Source: Vulcanimicrobium alpinum (GTDB lineage: Bacteria > Vulcanimicrobiota > Vulcanimicrobiia > Vulcanimicrobiales > Vulcanimicrobiaceae). Taken from it: a DNA stretch of 64,000 nucleotides. Of this stretch, positions 7,449 to 15,777 are shown in pieces (within the stretch, counting starts at the first letter, position 1; the number at the start of each line of letters is the position of its first letter). The translations under genes and the position numbers were made by a program. The notes below the pieces were generated by a model. That model was not told where the DNA came from. It worked only from the letters and a program-made list of their open reading frames with translations, and did no database searches. The stretch is taken from NCBI RefSeq assembly GCF_027923555.1, contig NZ_AP025523.1, forward strand, positions 1,302,001-1,366,000, written 5' to 3'.

Positions 7449-8375
7449 ATGTCGGCGGATGATGTTTTTGACCGGGCGGAGTTCGTCCAATACTTCCGCG
7501 ACGAGACGGACGAACTGCTGCAGTCGATCGACGCCGATCTGCTGCGTCTCGATCGCTTGGTCGACTCCGGAACGGTCGACGGCGAGATCGTCGACTCGCT
7601 CTTCCGCGCGCTGCACACGATCAAGGGCAGCGCCGGGATGCTCGACTTCCGTCAGGTCCAGCAGATCGCGCACAAGCTCGAGAACGTCTTTGACCTGCTG
7701 CGCAAGGGTCGGATGCCGCTCACGGAGAGCGGCGTCAACCTGCTCTTCGAAGGCCGTGATGTGCTCACGGCCCTGGTGCGTTCGGCGGTCGGCGGACTCG
7801 AAGATCCGCCGGGCGTCGGCGCGTACGTCGAGCGGCTCGACGGCTTCGCCGCCGTCTACGATGCGACCGCGCAGGTGATCGACGGACACCGCACCGGCGA
7901 GCCGGTTCCGGAGTTCGAGGTCGAGATCGCGCGGATGCTCGCGCAGGCGCACGCCAAACGCCCCGCCGCCGACGTCCCCGCCGAGGAGGCGGTGGCCCTC
8001 GACGTCGCCGCCGCGCAAGCGGCCGTCGATGGGCTCTTCGCGGCTGCGCCGCAGACGCCGGCGCCGAAGCCCGCCAAAGTCGAAACGAAGAGCGTCGCGC
8101 GCAAGCCCGCGGCGAAGTCGCCGGCGAAGACGCCCGCGGCGAACCCGGTGCGCGCCCCGGTCGCCGCGCCCGAACCGCTCCGTACCGCGGCGGTGAAGAA
8201 CCAGACGATCCGCGTCGACATCGAGCGCCTCGACATGCTGCTCAACCTGGTCGGCGAGCTCGTCATCAACCGCACGCGCATCTCCGACATCGCCGCGACC
8301 CTCGGCCGCGAACTCGGCGGCCAGGGGAGTGCCCAGCATGCGCTCGCGGCCCTGGCGAAGGATCTCTCCGAATAG
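7449..8375 (+). CDS. CheA fragment 1: HPt and dimerisation domain
   Basis: This is the 308-residue open frame up to the premature TAG. It holds the phosphotransfer domain with the phospho-accepting H56, a lysine/alanine/proline-rich linker around residues 160-250, and the start of the dimerisation helices (RLDMLLNLVGELVINRTRI). Alone it would lack a kinase domain. Confidence 0.7.
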   Translation: MSADDVFDRAEFVQYFRDETDELLQSIDADLLRLDRLVDSGTVDGEIVDSLFRALHTIKGSAGMLDFRQVQQIAHKLENVFDLLRKGRMPLTESGVNLLFEGRDVLTALVRSAVGGLEDPPGVGAYVERLDGFAAVYDATAQVIDGHRTGEPVPEFEVEIARMLAQAHAKRPAADVPAEEAVALDVAAAQAAVDGLFAAAPQTPAPKPAKVETKSVARKPAAKSPAKTPAANPVRAPVAAPEPLRTAAVKNQTIRVDIERLDMLLNLVGELVINRTRISDIAATLGRELGGQGSAQHALAALAKDLSE

Positions 8376-8420
8376 TCGGCGCTGCTCGCGCGCACGACTA
8401 ACGAAATCCAGGAGAGCATC

Positions 8421-9185
8421 ATGAAGGTGCGCATGGTGCCGATCGGTCAGGTGTTCGACCGGTTCCCGCGGACGGTGCGCGATCTCGCGAAAGCGCGCGG
8501 CAAAGAGATCCACCTGACGATCTCCGGCGCCGAGACCGATCTCGACAAGACGATCGTCGACGAAGTCGGCGAGCCGCTGATGCACCTGATCCGCAACTGC
8601 GTCGATCACGGGATCGAGCCGCCGGACGTCCGCGAAGCGCGCGGTAAACCGCAGCACGGCACGATCGCGCTGAACGCCTATCACGAAGGCAATCAGGTGA
8701 TCATCGAGATCGCCGACGACGGCGGCGGGATCGATCTTGGCCGCGTGCGCGAGAAGGCGATCCGCATCGGCGTGATCGGCGAGTCCGATCGCCTCTCGGA
8801 TCGCGAGACGATCGAATTGATCTTCACTCCCGGCTTCTCGACCGCCGAACAGGTGACCGACGTCTCCGGCCGCGGCGTCGGGATGGACGTGGTGAAGAAG
8901 AACATCCGGCGGCTCAAGGGGATCTTCGACGTCGACTCGTCGCCCGGCGCGGGGACGACGTTCACGATGAAGCTGCCGCTGACGCTGGCGATCATCCAGG
9001 CGCTGCTGGTCCGCATCGCACGAACTGTACTCGATCCCGCTCGACGCGGTGATCGAGTCGCAGCGCATCGACGCCGCCGACGTCCGCACGGTACACGGCG
9101 GCGAGGTGATCACCCTGCGCGGTCAGGTCGTGCCGCTGATCCGCGTCGGCGAGTTCTTCCGGCTCGACGCGCCGCGCGACCCTGA
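8421..9185 (+). CDS. CheA fragment 2: histidine-kinase ATPase domain
   Basis: The frame resumes in phase with fragment 1, with an ATG at MKVRMVPIGQVFDRF. It holds the N, G1, F and G2 boxes of the CheA ATPase. After the shift at about 9018 the translation becomes arginine-rich noise, so the last ~55 residues are not CheA. Confidence 0.6.
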   Translation: MKVRMVPIGQVFDRFPRTVRDLAKARGKEIHLTISGAETDLDKTIVDEVGEPLMHLIRNCVDHGIEPPDVREARGKPQHGTIALNAYHEGNQVIIEIADDGGGIDLGRVREKAIRIGVIGESDRLSDRETIELIFTPGFSTAEQVTDVSGRGVGMDVVKKNIRRLKGIFDVDSSPGAGTTFTMKLPLTLAIIQALLVRIARTVLDPARRGDRVAAHRRRRRPHGTRRRGDHPARSGRAADPRRRVLPARRAARP

Positions 9186-9429
9186 GAAGGTGATGATCGT
9201 GATCGTGGGGCTGCAGGGCCGTCAAGTCGGGCTCGTCGTCGACTCGTTCCAAGGCGAACAGGAGATCGTCATCAAGCCGCTCTCCGACGTGATCGGCCGC
9301 ATCCCCGGCATCTCCGGCGCGACGATCCTGGGCAACGGATCGATCTCGCTCATCATCGACGTCCACTCGCTCGTCGCCGGTGCCTACGGCGCCGGCAAAG
9401 CGACGCGCGCGGAGTTCTCCGGAGTGTAA
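9049..9429 (+). CDS. CheA fragment 3: CheW-like regulatory domain
   Basis: A 126-residue frame encoding the P5 domain of CheA (VHGGEVITLRGQVVPLIRVGEFF, VGLVVDSFQGEQEIVIKPL). The true domain starts about ten codons earlier, at HELYSIPLDAV, in the frame entered after the shift. It couples the kinase to CheW and receptors. Confidence 0.6.
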   Translation: MIESQRIDAADVRTVHGGEVITLRGQVVPLIRVGEFFRLDAPRDPEKVMIVIVGLQGRQVGLVVDSFQGEQEIVIKPLSDVIGRIPGISGATILGNGSISLIIDVHSLVAGAYGAGKATRAEFSGV

Positions 9430-9433
9430 GTCC

Positions 9434-9907
9434 ATGGACACCATTCAAGTCGTCTCGTTCAAGCTCGGTTCGGAAGAATACGGCGTCGACATCGCGCAGG
9501 TGCAGGAGATCAATCGCATGGTCGCCGTCACGAACGTGCCGCGCGCGCCGGTCTTCATGGAGGGCGTGATCAACTTGCGCGGTCAGCTGATCCCGATCAT
9601 CGACCTGCGCACCCGCTTCGCGATGCCGCGGGCGGAGCACACGAAGAGCACGCGCTTCGTCGTCACCGAGATCGGCACGAAGCGGGTCGGGATGGTCGTC
9701 GACTCGGTGAGCGAGGTGCTCCGCCTGCCGACCGACGCGATCGAAGACGCGCCCGAGATGATCGCCGGCGTCGACACTGAGTATATCCGCGGGGTCGGAA
9801 AGATCGAAGACCGCCTGATCATCCTGCTCGACCTGGCGAAGGTGATCACCGGCGCCGAACGGCGCGAGCTCGAGCACGCCGACGCCGAGCCGGCGGCGGC
9901 GGGTTAG
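9434..9907 (+). CDS. cheW: Chemotaxis adaptor CheW
   Basis: A 157-residue SH3-like adaptor, starting five bases after the cheA reading frame. The typical pattern is clear: VVSFKLGSEEYGVDIAQVQEINRM, the PRAPVFMEGVINLRGQLIPIIDLRTRF loop, and VGMVVDSVSEVLRL. It links methyl-accepting receptors to CheA. The C-terminal ELEHADAEPAAAG tail is a short extension beyond the domain. The gene itself is intact. Confidence 0.93.
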   Translation: MDTIQVVSFKLGSEEYGVDIAQVQEINRMVAVTNVPRAPVFMEGVINLRGQLIPIIDLRTRFAMPRAEHTKSTRFVVTEIGTKRVGMVVDSVSEVLRLPTDAIEDAPEMIAGVDTEYIRGVGKIEDRLIILLDLAKVITGAERRELEHADAEPAAAG

Positions 9908-9959
9908 CCGCTTCTTCGCTCGGACGGACCGCGGCATCGCGCCGACGAAACGACAGATC

Positions 9960-10214
9960 GTGACCGATCAGAGTTCCGCCCCGACGACGACGAACGTGCC
10001 CGAGCCCGGCAACGGCCGCTCGGCGCTGCCGCTCGGGCGGACGCTGCTGTGGCTGGGCGTCGCGGGGGCGTCCGCCGCGCTGACGTTCGTCGTGCTGCGC
10101 ATCACCCTCGGACGGCGCGCGGCCGCCACCGACGAGACCGCCGAGCGCATCCAGGCCCTGATCGACGAAGCGAACCGGCTGATCAAGACCCTCGACGAAA
10201 AGAAGCAGGTCTAG
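9960..10214 (+). CDS. Small single-span membrane protein, unknown
   Basis: An 84-residue protein with a GTG start. A polar N-terminus (~25 residues) precedes one transmembrane helix (LLWLGVAGASAALTFVVLRI) and a short helical tail (ETAERIQALIDEANRLIKTLDEKKQV). I do not recognise a family. Its stop codon overlaps the GTG of the following methyltransferase gene by one base, so the two are probably co-translated. Confidence 0.6.
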   Translation: MTDQSSAPTTTNVPEPGNGRSALPLGRTLLWLGVAGASAALTFVVLRITLGRRAAATDETAERIQALIDEANRLIKTLDEKKQV

Positions 10215-11713
10215 TGTCCGTGCGTCCGCCGGCGGCGGCGAGCGGCCTCGTGCCGGGCGCCGTCGCCTCGGTGCGTTTTACGGATCTGCTCGCCAACGGT
10301 CAGGCCGTCGGACGTCTCAACGGGTTCGTCGTCTTCGTCACCGGCCCGTTGCCCGGCGAGCACGCGAAGGTCCGCATCGTGCAGGTGAAGCCGAAGTACG
10401 CGGTCGCCGACGTCGTCGCGTACGAACGCGAGTCGGAGTACCGCACGCGCCCGTTCTGCGGCGTCTTCGGCGTGTGCGGCGGCTGTCAGGTCCAGCACCT
10501 GGCATATCCCGCGCAGTTGGCATGGAAAGAGCAGATCGTCCGCAGCGCGCTGCGCCGCATCGGCGGCTTCGCCGGCGTCGAGGTGCGGCGTCCGGTCGGG
10601 ATGACCAGCCCGCGCAATTATCGCAACAAGATGGCGCTGGTCGTCGAGCACGCGGGCGGCGAACCGGTCTACGGATTCTATCAAGCGCGCTCGCACGCGC
10701 TGGTCCCGATCGAGAGCTGTCCGGTCGTCCTGCCGCAGCTCGACGCGGCGATCGGCGGCCTCTACGCGGCGGCGCGCGCGCCGCAGTCGCGCGCCGCCTT
10801 CGCCGGAGCGAAGCACGCGATCGTGCGGGCCGGCGCGTCGAGCGGACAAGCGGTGCTGTCGATCACGACGGAACGGCGCTCGCCCGATCTTGCGGCCGAA
10901 GCGCCGGAGATCGCGCGCCGCATTCGCGGCATCGTCGGGATCTCGAACTCGTTCGAACCGCGCACCGCGAACGCCGTGCTCGGCCGCAAGATGCTCTACG
11001 TGTGGGGCCGCCGCGAGATGGAAGAGTCGATCGAGGGCGTGCGCTATCGCGTCTCCCCGGCATCGTTCTTCCAAGTCAACAGCGAGATGGTCGGGCGCAT
11101 CTTCCGCTTCCTCGCGCCCGCGCTGCAGCCCGGACGAACGATCGTCGATCTGTACTGCGGCGCGGGGACGTTCGCGATCTTCTTCGCGTCGCGCGGCGCG
11201 ACGGTCGTGGGGATCGAAGAGAACCCCGCTGCGGTGCGCGAAGCGCGCGAGAACGCGAAGATCAACGACGTCGGCGACCGGGTGACGTTCGTCGAAGGCC
11301 GCGTCGAGGGGACGGTCGCGCACAGCCGCGGGAAACAGGCGCTCGAGGCCGCCGAGATCGTGTTCCTCGATCCGCCGCGCAAGGGTAGCGATGAGGCGAC
11401 GCTCGCCGCGATCGCCGACGCGCGCGTCGCGAGCGTGTGGTATCTCTCGTGCAATCCGGCAACGCTGGCGCGCGATCTCGCGTACCTCGCGAAACGCGGC
11501 TATGCGCTGGGCGTCGTGCAGCCGTTCGACATGTTCCCGCAGACCGGTCACGTGGAGACGCTGGTGACGCTGCGGCGGATCGATGCCGAGCCCGAGGCGG
11601 CGCTCCCCGAACGGGAGCCGACGCCGTGGGACGATCAGATCCCGGTGTGGCCGCCGGAAGACCCGTACGCGAAGCACGAGTATCCGGAGTTCGTCGACAA
11701 GGAGCCCGGTTAA
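10214..11713 (+). CDS. TrmA/RlmD-type RNA (uracil-5-)-methyltransferase
   Basis: A 499-residue protein in the RumA/TrmA family. An N-terminal TRAM domain (VASVRFTDLLANGQAVGR...GPLPGEHAKVRIV) comes first. The iron-sulfur cysteines (FCGVFGVCGGC) follow, then the SAM-binding VDLYCGAGTFAIFFA, the FLDPPRKGSDE motif, and the catalytic cysteine region YLSCNPATLARDL. Such enzymes make m5U in 23S rRNA or tRNA; which position cannot be told from sequence alone. The GTG start overlaps the previous stop. A ~45-residue acidic/proline tail follows the catalytic domain. The 3' end overlaps the convergent peptidase gene by four bases. Confidence 0.88.
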   Translation: MSVRPPAAASGLVPGAVASVRFTDLLANGQAVGRLNGFVVFVTGPLPGEHAKVRIVQVKPKYAVADVVAYERESEYRTRPFCGVFGVCGGCQVQHLAYPAQLAWKEQIVRSALRRIGGFAGVEVRRPVGMTSPRNYRNKMALVVEHAGGEPVYGFYQARSHALVPIESCPVVLPQLDAAIGGLYAAARAPQSRAAFAGAKHAIVRAGASSGQAVLSITTERRSPDLAAEAPEIARRIRGIVGISNSFEPRTANAVLGRKMLYVWGRREMEESIEGVRYRVSPASFFQVNSEMVGRIFRFLAPALQPGRTIVDLYCGAGTFAIFFASRGATVVGIEENPAAVREARENAKINDVGDRVTFVEGRVEGTVAHSRGKQALEAAEIVFLDPPRKGSDEATLAAIADARVASVWYLSCNPATLARDLAYLAKRGYALGVVQPFDMFPQTGHVETLVTLRRIDAEPEAALPEREPTPWDDQIPVWPPEDPYAKHEYPEFVDKEPG

Positions 11714-13860
11714 GGCTGGAAATCCGGATCGCCCGTCTGCCAGAGGGCGAAGGCGAACTCGTCGGTCGTGAGCGCGACCGCCTGACGGCGCGAGCTGCCG
11801 ATCAGCCCGTGGCCGGCATCGAAATCGACCCGCAGCAGCACCGGCTTCGCGCTCGATGTCGCGTCCTGCAGGGCGGCGGTGAACTTCGCCGCCTGCCACG
11901 CGTCGACGCGCGGATCGTTGACGCCGGCGGTGATCAGCACCGCGGGATACGCGGTGCCGTGCACGACGTGATGCAGCGGGCTGGTCGCGTACAGCGCGGC
12001 GAAACCCGCCGCCGTCGTCACGGTGCCGAACTCCGGGACGTTCGCCGGGCCGCTCGCGCTCGTCTCGGCGCGCAATTGATCGGACAGCGGCGTCTCTTCG
12101 ATCGCCGCGGCGAACAGCTCCGGCGCACGTTCGAACGCGCCCGAGACCACGATCCCGCCGGCGCTACCGCTGCGTGCGACCAAACGCGCCGGAGCCGTGT
12201 AACCGCGTTCGACGAGCCAGTGCGCGCACGCGAGGTAGTCGCTGATCGCGACCGGTTTGCGCGCGCCCTTTCCCGCCAGATGCCAGGCTTCACCGTACTC
12301 GCCGCCGCCGCGAACGTGCGCGTACGCGAAGGTGACGCCCCGCTCGAGCAACGCCATGCGCGAGGCTGCGAAGCCGGCCTCGACCGGGATTCCGTAGGCG
12401 CCGTAGGCGTAGAGGATCGCGGGGTGCGAGCCGTCGAGCGGGAGATCGCGACGGCGCACGATCGAGAGCGGGATCGCGGTGCCGTCGTCGGCGCGAGCCG
12501 TCACTTCGTCGGCGACGATCGCCGAGGTGTCGATCGCCGCCGGCGGCGTAATCTGCAGGTCGTGCGCGCGGCGCGTTCCCGGATCGTACGCGTACCAGCG
12601 CGCGGGACGCGTCCAGGAGTCGAGGCGCGCGACGAACCCGGGCCGGTCGTCGCGCGCTTCGAGGCCGGAGATCGTCCCGTCGAGCGGGAGCGGGATCTCG
12701 CTGCGCGTGCCGTCGTACGCGACGCGGGTGATGCGGCTGCGCCCGTCTTCGCGTGACTGCACGTAGAGCGCGTCCGATCCCGCCGCGAGCTCTTCGACGA
12801 CGCGCGCACCCGCCGGAACGGCGTCGACGGCTTGCGCGAACGATCGCGACGCGTCGAACCGCACGACGCGAAATCGCGGCGCGTCCTTCGCCGTGAGCGC
12901 GTAGATCGTCGTTCCGCGGATCGCGATGTCGGTCACCTTGTCGGCGGGAACGATCGCACGCCGCCACGTCATCGCCCCGGGCGCCCGCGCGAGCGCGCGC
13001 TTGTCGCCGACGTAGACCGTGACGAACCGGTCGACGCCGTCGAAGAGCATCCCCACCGCGATCGAGGCACGCGGCGAGAGGCCGACGGCGGCGTACGCGC
13101 GCGGACCGGCCGGGATCGACGGATCGATCCCGGCCCCGAACACGGCGGCGTCGTGCGTGCCGTCGTCGCCGACCACGTGCCGGTACGCCCGCACGTTGAG
13201 ATATTTCGCGTTCGCCGGCGTCGCGGCGTCGGTCGCCTGACGCTTGACGTAATAGAATGCGCGGCCGTCATCGCTCCACGCGGTCACGCCGAAGTCCGCG
13301 CGATCGCTGCCGTCGCCGAGCATCGTCGCGGTCGCGACGTCGATGACGCGCACCGTCGCGTTCTCCGAACCGCCGGGTGCGAGCCCGACCGCGACCCGCG
13401 CGCCGTCGTCGGACGGCAGATAATACGCGATCGCCTCGCGCGGGCCGGGGAGGCGCTCCGGGTCGAGCAGCAGCCGCTCCGCGCCGTCGCGACGCGCGTA
13501 GAGTTTCGCCGCGTTGCCGCCGGCCGGCGTGCGCAAGAAGAAGGTGGTGTCGCCGCGGACCATCACCGCCGACGCGCTCTCGTTCGCGGCGAGCAGGTCG
13601 CGCACGCGCGCTTCGAGCGCGGCGCGTCCCGGCAGGGCGTCGAGCGTCGTGCGCGTCCGCCGGCCCTGCTCGGTCAGATAGGCGCGCAGGCCCGGTCCGT
13701 TCTGCTCCATCCAGCGGTACGGATCGACGACGGTCGTTCCGAAGTACGTGTCGCTGACCGGGATCTTCGTCGCCTGCGGAGCAGGGACCGGCGCCTGACC
13801 GGCGGCCGAAGTGCAGACGAGAACGATCGCTCCCGCGATCAACGAACGGGGATGGCGCAT
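11710..13860 (-). CDS. Prolyl oligopeptidase family (S9A) serine peptidase, exported
   Basis: A 716-residue protein with an N-terminal signal peptide (MRHPRSLIAGAIVLVCTSAAG). It has the S9A propeller start VDPYRWMEQNGPGLRAYLTEQ and a C-terminal alpha/beta-hydrolase domain. The catalytic triad is visible: nucleophile Ser in VARSGSAGGIVVSGA, Asp in GVNDPRVDAWQAAKF, and His in DAGHGLIGSSRRQ. Family members cleave short proline-containing peptides; here the peptidase acts in the periplasm. It is divergent from gatC and convergent with the methyltransferase gene. Confidence 0.9.
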   Translation of the reverse strand: MRHPRSLIAGAIVLVCTSAAGQAPVPAPQATKIPVSDTYFGTTVVDPYRWMEQNGPGLRAYLTEQGRRTRTTLDALPGRAALEARVRDLLAANESASAVMVRGDTTFFLRTPAGGNAAKLYARRDGAERLLLDPERLPGPREAIAYYLPSDDGARVAVGLAPGGSENATVRVIDVATATMLGDGSDRADFGVTAWSDDGRAFYYVKRQATDAATPANAKYLNVRAYRHVVGDDGTHDAAVFGAGIDPSIPAGPRAYAAVGLSPRASIAVGMLFDGVDRFVTVYVGDKRALARAPGAMTWRRAIVPADKVTDIAIRGTTIYALTAKDAPRFRVVRFDASRSFAQAVDAVPAGARVVEELAAGSDALYVQSREDGRSRITRVAYDGTRSEIPLPLDGTISGLEARDDRPGFVARLDSWTRPARWYAYDPGTRRAHDLQITPPAAIDTSAIVADEVTARADDGTAIPLSIVRRRDLPLDGSHPAILYAYGAYGIPVEAGFAASRMALLERGVTFAYAHVRGGGEYGEAWHLAGKGARKPVAISDYLACAHWLVERGYTAPARLVARSGSAGGIVVSGAFERAPELFAAAIEETPLSDQLRAETSASGPANVPEFGTVTTAAGFAALYATSPLHHVVHGTAYPAVLITAGVNDPRVDAWQAAKFTAALQDATSSAKPVLLRVDFDAGHGLIGSSRRQAVALTTDEFAFALWQTGDPDFQP

Positions 13861-13951
13861 GAGGACGATGGTGCGTTCGGCGCGGCGGGGCGGAGTCCGC
13901 CGACGCGGGCACGGCGGATTTCGACCCTTCGCGCGCGAACCTCAACCGGTC

Positions 13952-14254
13952 ATGGCTACGGATCGCATCGACATCCGTCACGTCGCGCGCCTCGCGCGGC
14001 TGGCGCTCACCGAGGACGAGATCGCGACCTTCGGACCGCAGCTCGGGAACCTGCTGACCTTCGTCGACGAGCTGCGCGAGCTCGACACCGACAACGTCGC
14101 CGCAACCGCGCAGGTGATCCCCTCGCGCAACGTCCAGCGTGCCGACGCGCTGCGCCCCGAGACGATGCTCTCCCGCGAGGCGGCGCTGCAGAACGCGCCG
14201 CAGGCGCAGCACGGCTTTTTCCGCGTCCCGCGGATCATCGCGGAGGAAGGCTGA
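13952..14254 (+). CDS. gatC: Asp-tRNA(Asn)/Glu-tRNA(Gln) amidotransferase subunit C
   Basis: A 100-residue GatC with the hallmark IDIRHVARLARLALTEDEIATF start, a NLLTFVDELRELDTDNV middle and a conserved FFRVPRII end. GatC wraps around GatA and GatB and stabilises the complex. The start at 13952 is set by homology; the open frame extends further left. Its stop overlaps the gatA ATG by one base, and gatB follows, forming a complete gatCAB operon. Confidence 0.95.
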   Translation: MATDRIDIRHVARLARLALTEDEIATFGPQLGNLLTFVDELRELDTDNVAATAQVIPSRNVQRADALRPETMLSREAALQNAPQAQHGFFRVPRIIAEEG

Positions 14255-15777
14255 TGACCGATCCGGTCCGTGACTCGGCGATCGCGATCGCGCGCGCCGT
14301 GAACGCGCGCGAGGCGAGCGCCGCCGAGATCGCCGAGACGATGATCCCGCACGTCGCGCGGGCCGACGCCGAGCTCGACGCCTACCTCGAACTGACGCCG
14401 GAACTGATGCGCGCGCACGCGGCGCGCGTCGACGCGCGGATCGCCGCGGGCGAGACGCTTCCGCTCGCCGGCGTCCCGCTGGCGATCAAAGACAACATGT
14501 GCGTCACCGGGACGACGACGACGGCGGGCTCGAAGATCCTCGAGCACTTCATCGCGCCCTACACGGCGACGGCGGTGCAGCGTCTGCTCGACGCCGGTGC
14601 GCTCCCGATCGGCAAGACCAACCTCGACGAGTTCGCAATGGGATCGTCCGGTGAGAACTCGGCGCTCAAGCGCACCCGCAACCCGTACGACCACGAGCGC
14701 GTCCCCGGCGGATCGTCGGCGGGGAGCGCTGCCGCCGTCGGCGGTTTCGAGGCGACCGTCTCGCTCGGCAGCGACACCGGCGGATCGATCCGCGAGCCGG
14801 CCGCGTTCTGCAACGCCGTCGGGTTCAAGCCGACGTACGGCCGCGTCTCGCGCTACGGGCTGATCGCGTTCGCGTCGTCACTCGACCAGATCGGGCCGTT
14901 CGCGCGCAGCGTCGAGGACGCGGCGCTTGTGTACGACGTGATGGGCGGTCACGATCCGCTCGACGCCACCAGCGTCGACCGCCCGCTGGAACCGAGCGCG
15001 CCGCATCTGCGCGACGATCTGCGCGGCGTGCGCGTCGGGATCGTGAAAGAGTTCGCGACGAGCGATCTGGGCGCCGAGATCGACGCCTGCTATCGCCAGG
15101 CGTACGCCGATCTCGAGGCGCTCGGCGCCGAGCTCGTCGAGGTCGAGCTGCCGACCGCGAAGTACGGCTTGGCGACGTATTATCTGATCGCGCCGGCGGA
15201 GTGCTCGTCGAATCTTGCGCGCTTCGACGGCGTGCGCTACGGCCTGCGCGTCGACGCCGCCGACGTCGGCGAGATGTACGAAGCGACGCGGGCCGCCGGC
15301 TTCGGCCCCGAGGTGAAGCGCCGCATCCTGATCGGGACGTACGCGCTCTCCTCGGGCTACTACGACGCGTACTACGTGAAGGCGCAGAAAGCGCGCACGC
15401 GCATCGCGGAAGATTTCGCGCGTGCGTTCGAACGCTGCGACGTCATCGCCTCGCCGGCGGCGTCGTCGCCGGCGTTCGGCTTCAATGCTAAGACGGATCC
15501 GGTGGCGATGTATCTGATGGATTACTATACGATCCCGGTGTCGCTGGCCGGCTTGCCGTCGCTCTCGGTGCCGTGCGGCGCCGTCGTCCCCGACGGTGGC
15601 TCGCGGCCGATGCCGATGGGCCTGCAGCTCGCCACGCCGCTCTTCACCGAGCGCGCGCTGCTCGGCTACGCGCACGCCTACGAACGCGCGACGCGCCACG
15701 CCGACCGACTGACGCCCCGGACCATGGAGATGGAAGGCAGCATGTCGTTGCGCGCGCCCTCGGGGAATCGCGCATGA
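14254..15777 (+). CDS. gatA: Asp-tRNA(Asn)/Glu-tRNA(Gln) amidotransferase subunit A
   Basis: A 507-residue amidase-signature enzyme. The Ser-cisSer-Lys triad is K79 (PLAIKDNM), S154 (PGGSSAGSAA) and S178 (GSDTGGSIREPA), the numbering seen in characterised GatA proteins. It hydrolyses glutamine and sends ammonia to GatB. The ATG lies in the gatC stop region with a GGAGG ribosome site at 14242-14246. The gatB ATG overlaps its stop. Confidence 0.97.
   Translation: MTDPVRDSAIAIARAVNAREASAAEIAETMIPHVARADAELDAYLELTPELMRAHAARVDARIAAGETLPLAGVPLAIKDNMCVTGTTTTAGSKILEHFIAPYTATAVQRLLDAGALPIGKTNLDEFAMGSSGENSALKRTRNPYDHERVPGGSSAGSAAAVGGFEATVSLGSDTGGSIREPAAFCNAVGFKPTYGRVSRYGLIAFASSLDQIGPFARSVEDAALVYDVMGGHDPLDATSVDRPLEPSAPHLRDDLRGVRVGIVKEFATSDLGAEIDACYRQAYADLEALGAELVEVELPTAKYGLATYYLIAPAECSSNLARFDGVRYGLRVDAADVGEMYEATRAAGFGPEVKRRILIGTYALSSGYYDAYYVKAQKARTRIAEDFARAFERCDVIASPAASSPAFGFNAKTDPVAMYLMDYYTIPVSLAGLPSLSVPCGAVVPDGGSRPMPMGLQLATPLFTERALLGYAHAYERATRHADRLTPRTMEMEGSMSLRAPSGNRA

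Larger units (their letters stand above)
7449..9429 (+). pseudogene. cheA: Chemotaxis histidine kinase CheA, interrupted by a stop codon and a frameshift
   Basis: Read across all three frames this is a complete ~660-residue CheA: HPt domain with H56 (ALHTIKGSAG), an Ala/Pro linker, dimerisation helices, the HATPase domain (HLIRNCVDHGIE, DDGGGIDLGRV, GRGVGMDVVKKNIRRLKG), and a CheW-like domain. Two lesions break it. The first is an in-frame TAG at 8373-8375 (LSE-stop-SALLARTTNEIQES). The second is near 9018, where the codon between ATC and CAC is reduced to one base and the frame shifts. All other chemotaxis genes around it are intact. It is either a decayed gene or two sequence errors. Confidence 0.85.

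Noticed and set aside
12832-14253. Long open frame upstream of gatA, antisense to the prolyl oligopeptidase
   Set aside because: It is an antisense shadow of a high-GC gene; the translation is arginine-rich and low in conserved motifs. GatA starts at 14254.
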